Positions 57,999 to 64,000 of a DNA stretch of 64,000 nucleotides are shown here, piece after piece. This DNA comes from Beta vulgaris subsp. vulgaris. Taxonomy: Eukaryota > Streptophyta > Magnoliopsida > Caryophyllales > Amaranthaceae. Every line of letters starts with the position of its first letter. Within the stretch, counting starts at the first letter, position 1. The position numbers and the translations under genes were made by a program. The notes under the pieces are model-generated. The model worked only from the letters and a program-made list of their open reading frames with translations, did not search any database and had not been told where the DNA came from. The DNA lies in assembly GCF_026745355.1 (NCBI RefSeq), contig NC_079210.1:27084529-27148528 (forward strand), read 5' to 3'.

Positions 57999-60415
57999 TG
58001 TAGACACCTAATCATGTCTTCCCATTTAAGGACCCGATGATGAAACATATTGTGGACTTAATTTGTTCGACCCAAGGGCAAAGTCTCAAAAGCCATTCAA
58101 AACCATTTCGAAAAGTATTAAATTCCTATCTAAAGCCCAATCAATTATTCATGATAAATAATTGTAGGGAAATTTCCTCGGGCACCCTTGAGGTTTGGCG
58201 CAATTCCCAAATTACCCCAACATTTGGGGAATTCCTCAGATACCCCTAAGGTTTGTGTTTGGGCTCAAAATACCCTTACAATGGACGAAACCCTAACGCT
58301 ATTAGATTTCCCTCTCTCTCTCTCCCTAGTTTTCTCTCTCCTCCCATTCCCCCACCCACTACCAACACCCCTCCACAAGCCGGTGGCCAATAGCCAGTGA
58401 CCACCAGCCACTCCGGTGTCGGCGACCCTACCTCCTCCTTTCGCCGGCCAGAACAGCGGCCCCCTAGCGACCCGACCCTATCCTTTTGCCATACCCTCGA
58501 CACCCCACCCTAGCCCTCCCTTTCCCCATTCTCGATTCCTCCAGCTCACCCCACTCTGACACCACCTCCTCCCCCCTTTCCCCCTATTGGAAATGTCCCC
58601 CCTTCCCTGTCTCCCATCGTGAGTGGACCCCCTCCCCTTCCCCACCCAGATACACCACCCCCAAACCCTTAAACTTGCCCTCGAAACCACCTTAGGCTGC
58701 TGTTATGGCCGGCGCCAACGCCGACGATGAGGAAATCGTTGTTCTGGCCGGCGCTAGAGTCGCTGACGCTAGAGTGGGGGAGGGGGGGTTTGGCAGTGGG
58801 TAATGGAATGGGAGGAGTGAGAAAATTGGGGAGAGAGAGAAGGAAAACCTAACGGCGTTAGGGTTCCGTCCATAGTAAGGTTATCTTGAGGTCAAGCACA
58901 AACCTCAGGGGTATATGAGGAATTCTCTAAATGTGGGGGGTAATTTGGGAATTACGCCAAACCTTAGGGGTACCTAAGGAAATTTCCCTTAATTGTATTT
59001 TGAGCCCAATTCTTTGAAAAGACCAATTAATTATTAAAAAATAATGAATTAATAAATTTTAATAAATCAATAATTTCAAAATATATTTTGGATTGTTAAA
59101 ATTAGATTTTATCTCGTAAAATCATATATTCATAAGCAAAGGATAAAATAAATCTTTTAAAACACGGTTTAAATAAAACTAGCAAAGGCACGTCAGGAGC
59201 GAGACTAGTGTGGCTAGCACACCAGCATGCGCGTGGCGCACGTCTGTGCGTCCAACATAGATGTATCCACTCGTGCCAGGTGCACTAATCTGCACCTAAC
59301 ACGTGGATTTCTGACTGATTCAAAGTCATGCGTCAAGCGTAGGTCTCTGCATGAGACGCAGATTTTCTTTCTTATTTTTTTGAAAACGCGTACCACTTGT
59401 ATGCTTTATACTAGGCATGCCGCATCATGCGCTAGACTCGTTAGCCTACGCCAGATGCAATAGGATCAATTACCGTATAGACTAAAAATACGGATGCTTC
59501 ACATTAACACACTTTGAACTAGTTGAATACCTTAGGAATACCTCCCTGCGAATTATAAAACCTCCCTACAAAAACTCATACTTTCAAACATAAACACATT
59601 CAATCTACATAGATACACATTCAAATTTGTAGGCTTTACGATTGCTCGTCTTGAAGGTTGTAAATTCTTCAGACCCAAGCATGGTATAATCCTGAAGGTC
59701 CTTAAACAAATTCTTCATTATTATATTGAAGTTACTAACTGTTTCATTCATGATGTAGATCTTTATATAAAATCGTTCTACTGTATATATATTCTAAACA
59801 TTTTTCTTTCTTTTCATTTTTATTTTTATTTTTATATATTATTATATGCTTGCCTGTTTATATTTTATGCATATTATATGATTGTTCCTGCATTATTGCT
59901 TTTATCACCCAAATATTATTTTTGTTAATCAAGACTGAAAGAACTGTTCTGACATTAATCAGATTAATTTAGACAACAGCTAGTTCCCCTGTTATATTGA
60001 TTGCATAATAACATATAAATAGAAAATAGTCATTTTATGTGCTTCCTTATCTAATCTAGACTAATTATTTTTAGGGTGCTTAAAACATTATATAATTATT
60101 CTATGGCTTAAACATTGACATGAATCGATATTTAGTAGAGGCCAGTAATGGGCAACTTAGTTCCTTACTATATTTTGGCCTCACTCCTGAACTCAATCTT
60201 TGGTTCTGTTTGTCCATCTATGGAGTTTAGACGGGAAAATATACATTGGATAAGTCCCTAATTTGTCCCTATGATTTCCCAATATCCAATTCCGTTTATG
60301 ATTCTTCCTTTAAAGATTTGTTGGCGACTTCGAAAACATTTTCAATACAAAACCTTTATAGTGGGGTAGTCAAATACAAATATGCTCCCACGTAGACAAA
60401 ACAAACGCGCCTACA
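57999..60415 (+). repeat. LTR copy B of the tandem LARD-like element
   Basis: Opens TGTAGACACCTAATCATG and ends ...GCGCCTACA, 2417 bp including a Mutator MITE of about 822 bp and its duplication (58158-58997), so about 1585 bp net. Collinear with 49831-51358. TGTAG and CTACA at the ends are inverted repeats, as expected for LTR termini. Confidence 0.82.
58167..58988. mobile_element. Mutator-type MITE, about 822 bp
   Basis: The left terminus GGGAAATTTCCTCGGGCACC is matched by the reverse complement of the right terminus (GGGAAATTTCCTTAGGTACC). The two arms stay similar for about 140 bases (GGTTTGGCG.AATTCCCAAAT and CCCTAACG.C on both). Flanks ATAATTGTA (58158-58166) and TTAATTGTA (58989-58997) form a 9-bp duplication with one mismatch. 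Both LTR copies align outside it. The interior is CT-rich, then C-rich, and I see no gene: short ORFs at 58276-58695 overlap each other on both strands in low-complexity sequence. Confidence 0.9.
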
Positions 60416-60417
60416 AT

Positions 60418-60437
60418 TTGGTGACTTCATAGGGGAG
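60418..60437 (+). promoter_or_regulatory. PBS-like site after LTR copy B
   Basis: TTGGTGACTTCATAGGGGAG follows the LTR end by two bases, as in copy A. It shows that a second internal region starts here. Confidence 0.55.
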
Positions 60438-62889
60438 AATTTTTAAAAATACATATTTTCTTTAATGAGTGCGTGAAACTCAAAAAATATGATTCATACT
60501 ACTTTTATGCATTAGGAGGACAATACAGTCTTGCATATGCATGATTTTTGTTTAAGGATAATCTACCTTGCCTCATTAGCACATGTTCTATGTGTAAGGT
60601 CACCCCCGAGGGGTTTGCGCTTTGTCCTTTCAAAAAGCATTCTGAGCGATAGTGTTGGATCATAGTTATAAGCAAACCTACCCAACCATGACATTGTTCT
60701 CTTGTTCTTGACTTGAGATCGGAGTGCGTCTTACACGTGGCCACCTCTCTAAGCAGGGGTACAAAGCGTGAGATAAATCTCTTAGTCATGGATCCTTTCA
60801 GCCTTAATATAAACCTATCCAATAGTTTTAAACATAGAACTGAACTTTAGGTTGGAACTTTTTCATCTATGTTATATGACATTTGCCTGCAATTGCACTT
60901 CTTGCCTGTTATTATCTTGTCAATTTGTCAGTATTATGCGTCATTCCTAAAATCATGACTAACGATCAATAAAAAAAATGGTCAATTGCCCAAAACGTCG
61001 CCTAAATTTTGCCAAAATTGTGTCGGGGAGTATTGCGCCAAGCGCATTAAGTTACGCCTGGCGCACCACTCCCGTGCCAGACGCACGGTTGTGCGCCGCA
61101 TGCAGTAATACTGCGCGGCACGCAGTATGTGCTTCGCACACTTTTCGTCAATTTAGTCGTCGTAATATACTATCCTATGTTCAGTTCTATGTTTGTATGT
61201 CTGCATTCGCATGGTACGTCTAATCAGAGGTCTTTTCATGCAAGGTCGAGTCTGTCCTAAAAAAATTGCGTCTAGAAAATTGGTCATGGTAAAGTTAGGA
61301 GTGTCATGCATGTCTACCTCTTCCCATTCAATCCCTGCTATCCTTGTCAATCGTACCTTACCATATCCAATCAATTCAAAAAAAAAAAACCTGACACCAT
61401 CATACATGACATTAAAAAAAAATATCCAAAATCAATCCATCTTATTTTCCTAACAAAAGATAAAAACAAAGGGTTCCTTTTCCAAAAACAATTTCCAAAA
61501 TTCTAAGCCTAGTCCAAACACCTTCATACAATTAATTCAACCCAATTCAATTCACTTGCATTCATTTTAGTCCCATATGCATTAGAGTCCATTTCACATT
61601 CATCGTAGGCCCGTCTAACTTAAGTCCATGCATTAAATAGCGTTACAGTCGATCTTAGGCTCATTAAGTCTACTTCATTTCAAAATCTTGGCCCATAAGC
61701 ATCGTTATGTGAAGCATAGTTGAAGTTTATTCCTAATCGATTGTAATCATAGTATAAGTAGTCTAATCCAATCCAAATCTTTAGTCCATCTTGGCCCAAT
61801 TCACTCCCTAAGTCTAGTTTGCATTATATGTAAAGCCTAGTCAGTCTTCGAACTATAAAATACAGTCTTAGGACTATAAATTATCCTAGGTCTAGCATTA
61901 TCTGTAAACCCTAGTCATTTTTCATGCTCTATATGTCAGTCTTAGGACTATAAATTTTCCTAGGTTTAGTTTGCATTACAGGTAAACCCTAGTCAGTATT
62001 CGGACTATAAAACTCATTCTTATGACTATAAATTTCCCTAAGTCTAGTTTGCATTATATGTAAACCCTAGTTAGTCCTTGAACTATAAAAGTCAGTCTTT
62101 GGATTATAAATTTGCATAGGTCTAGTTTGCATTATATGTAAATCCTAGTCGATCTTCGGACTATAAAAGTCAGTCTTAGGACTATAAAAGTTCCCTAGGT
62201 AGTTTTCATCTCCATGTAGGTCGTAGTCAAGTACAACTCCTTCTGAAGTCCATAATAGCCAAAATCCATCTAGTCTAGCATAGATGGTCTTTCCATAAAT
62301 CCATAACTACCCAAATCCTCAAGTTTAGCGAAGCTACTCATGCTTGTAAGACTATAATGGCAACCCCCTAAGTCTAGCGAAGCTAGCATTCCATAAGTCC
62401 ACATAGGCAATTTTGTAGTCTAGCATGCTTGGACTAATGTATGTTCCGAAGTCTAGCTGTCTAGCCTGCTTGCTAACCCGTAAGTTCAAAGTCTAGTTGC
62501 ATAGCCTGCTTGCCTTAAGTTAAGAGTCTAGTCTCCATAGTTGTCTATCTTTCCTCAAAAAGTCTAGCCTGCTTTCTCACTCGTAAGTTCAAAGTAGTCT
62601 AGCATTCCATAAGTCCACATAGAGAATTTCTTAGTACTCTAGCCTGCTTAATCTAATAATGTAAGTTCCGAAGTCTAGTTGTCTAGCCTGCTTACTCACC
62701 CGTAAGTTAAAAGTCCAGTTGTCTAGCCGACTTTCCTTAAGTTAAAAGTGTAGTCTCCATTATTTTTGAACCTTCCTTGAAGTCTAGCCTACTTATTCAC
62801 CCGTAAGTTAAGTCTAGTCACTACTATCATCACGAAAGCCCATTCATGGAATCCAATCTTCTTGCATAGTCCAGTCCACTCCAGTCTAG
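60438..62889 (+). other. Second internal non-coding region (incomplete)
   Basis: Collinear with 51381-55370 without the CACTA insertion. Includes the block around 61020-61140 with GC-rich GCGCCA/GTGCGCCGC motifs, the 77-bp repeats (61800-62215) and the AGTCTAG repeats (62240-62880). Interrupted by a CACTA element at 62890. Confidence 0.7.
61800..62215 (+). repeat. About 77-bp tandem repeat, copy B
   Basis: Same repeat as 54310-54730 (CTAGTTTGCATTATATGTAA ... ACTATAAAAGTCAGTCTT). Confidence 0.88.
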
Positions 62890-64000
62890 CACTAGTAGAA
62901 TAATTACTTATTGCTGCGGTGATATTGCTGCGGTTTTACCTATACGCAGCAATATATCATGTTAAAAGAAAACAGCACCAATATGGTTTTAGATGAAATT
63001 TTTCAAATTTTTTTAATCATTTAACCAAACATATTGCTGCGGTTTTTGTCAAAAATCGCAGCAATATATTAAAATAATATAAAAAAATATTATTTGGAGA
63101 TACTGCTGCGGTTTCTACCAAAAACCGCAACAATATACTTTTAAATTAATATAAAAGAGTTCAGTTAGGGTGTTCAGCCTCATTTCACTCCCTCCCTCTC
63201 AACTCTCTCACGCCACTTCCCTCTCATCTCTTTCACGCCACGCTCCACTCTCCCTCTCCCTCTCATCAGTTTCTCTCACGCCACGCTCCACTCTCCCTCT
63301 CCCTCTCATCAGTTTCTCTCACACCACTCTCCACTCTCCCTTTCCCTCTTCCACACGTTCGATTTGTGCCGGCGTTCGTTTTTTTGCTGCCGTTCGCTCT
63401 CAATCTTTCACGCATCCTGCCAATCACACTTCGCGTCCGCCGTTCGTCCTTCGTTGTTATCGGAATCTGAAGCGCCATCCGTCATTTGTCGGTTGTTCGT
63501 TGGTCGTTCGTAAACCGTTCGTTCGTCGGTCGTTCGTTGGCCGTTCACTGGCCGTTCGTTCGTTGGCCGTTCGTTCGAAACCCTTAATCCTGCCTTATTT
63601 CTTATCAGACCTGTTATGTTTTTTTTCGTTTCCTTTTTTTTTAAGTATATGTATGTAAATTTTTTGTTGTAGGATTTTTTTTTTTGATTTTTTTCGTTTT
63701 TTAGAGTTGTATGTAGATTTTTGTTTTAGGATTTTCTTTTTAGATCAGTTTCTTAATTTTTTTTTATTATATTTTTTGTAATTAGTCAGTGAGTTGTAAC
63801 AATTGTTTTTTTGTTTTTTCATTTTACTATGTATTATTTATATAACTAGTTTTTTTAATTTTTTATATTAATGATATTTATATAACTAGTTTTATATTGT
63901 ATTTTTTTATGTTTTTGAATTTTGTATAATTATTTTGTCATTAGTATCAATCAATAGTGTTTAATTTTCTTTTAGCTTTTTTGACTTTCAAATTTGATGG
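62890..64000 (+). mobile_element. CACTA element, 5' end (continues beyond window)
   Basis: CACTAGTAGAATAATTACTT opens at 62890, inside the internal region of the LARD-like element. Subterminal repeats ATTGCTGCGGTTTT and AAAACCGCAGCAAT follow to 63135, then a TATA-like ATATAAAAG near 63148 and a long CT-rich leader with tandem repeats (63180-63360; 63480-63580). A 162-codon frame from 63170 is low-complexity (Ser/Leu/Pro/Arg) and is probably leader sequence, not a protein. The right end and any transposase are outside the window. Confidence 0.85.
63225..63350 (+). repeat. About 49-bp tandem repeat in the CACTA leader
   Basis: CACGCCACGCTCCACTCTCC then CTCTCCCTCTCATCAGTTTC is repeated, with a third diverged copy. 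A second short repeat, CGTTCGTTGGC/CGGTCGTTCG, occurs at 63490-63580. Confidence 0.85.

Noticed and set aside
58276..58695. Overlapping Gly/Arg-rich and Pro-rich frames on both strands
   Set aside because: Interior of a MITE with C/T-rich composition. Open frames on both strands reflect composition only.
63170..63658. 162-codon Ser/Arg-rich frame at the CACTA start
   Set aside because: It covers two sets of tandem repeats in a CT-rich leader and has no recognisable domain. A coding role cannot be excluded but is not supported.

Overview
This window is plant nuclear DNA: AT-rich, with no intact host housekeeping gene, tRNA or rRNA that I can recognise. It is built almost entirely of nested transposable elements and a tandem satellite. 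Plant signatures include Ty1/copia elements with an extra envelope-like ORF (SIRE/Maximus-like), a Ty3/gypsy Tat-type pol with a second archaeal-type RNase H plus an antisense gene, CACTA elements, Mutator-like elements, plant-type TATA boxes and a plant mobile domain gene. The host is an angiosperm, probably a eudicot. Caryophyllales is only a guess.

Layout. 1-4028: 3' part of a decayed SIRE-like copia element ending in an 860-bp LTR. 4041-10848 and 20515-22808: one satellite array of about 160-bp monomers with higher-order order A-B1-B2-C. It is split by a second SIRE-like copia element (10849-20514) that has two LTRs, a PBS, a PPT and a perfect 5-bp target duplication. 22811-23631: a minus-strand plant-mobile-domain pseudogene cut by the satellite edge. 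23976-24679: a divergent TATA box and a Glu-rich ORF with two in-frame stops. 24773-25156: a Mutator-type MITE. 25662-28597: three tandem, diverged, broken copies of a small unrecognised gene family with an F-box-like motif, each with its own TATA-like sequence. 28663-29552: a probable LTR. 29775-31460: a Mutator-like element with long TIRs, a perfect 10-bp target duplication and what looks like a captured host-gene fragment. 31471-36547: AT-rich spacer with small repeats.

36548-46725 is a minus-strand Tat-type gypsy element: 3' LTR, PPT, an antisense intron-containing gene (PF04195-like domain plus coiled coil), 28-bp tandem repeats, and a decayed pol. A 3.2-kb solo LTR (41632-44866) sits inside the pol reading frame and itself holds a GGGTCGGGT-rich insert (43079-43566). 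46725-47859 is a CACTA remnant. 47860-49830 is AT-rich with a long (ATT)n tract.

49831-62889 is a tandem LTR-internal-LTR-internal arrangement of a non-coding (LARD-like) LTR element. It carries a complete CACTA element (52623-54175, empty site visible in the second copy) and a Mutator MITE (58167-58988). At 62890 another CACTA element begins and runs off the window. No gene here looks intact. The interest lies in the insertion chronology, the satellite structure, the unknown three-copy gene family, the antisense gene of the Tat element and a marked excess of GGAAC/GTTCC motifs across both copia elements.
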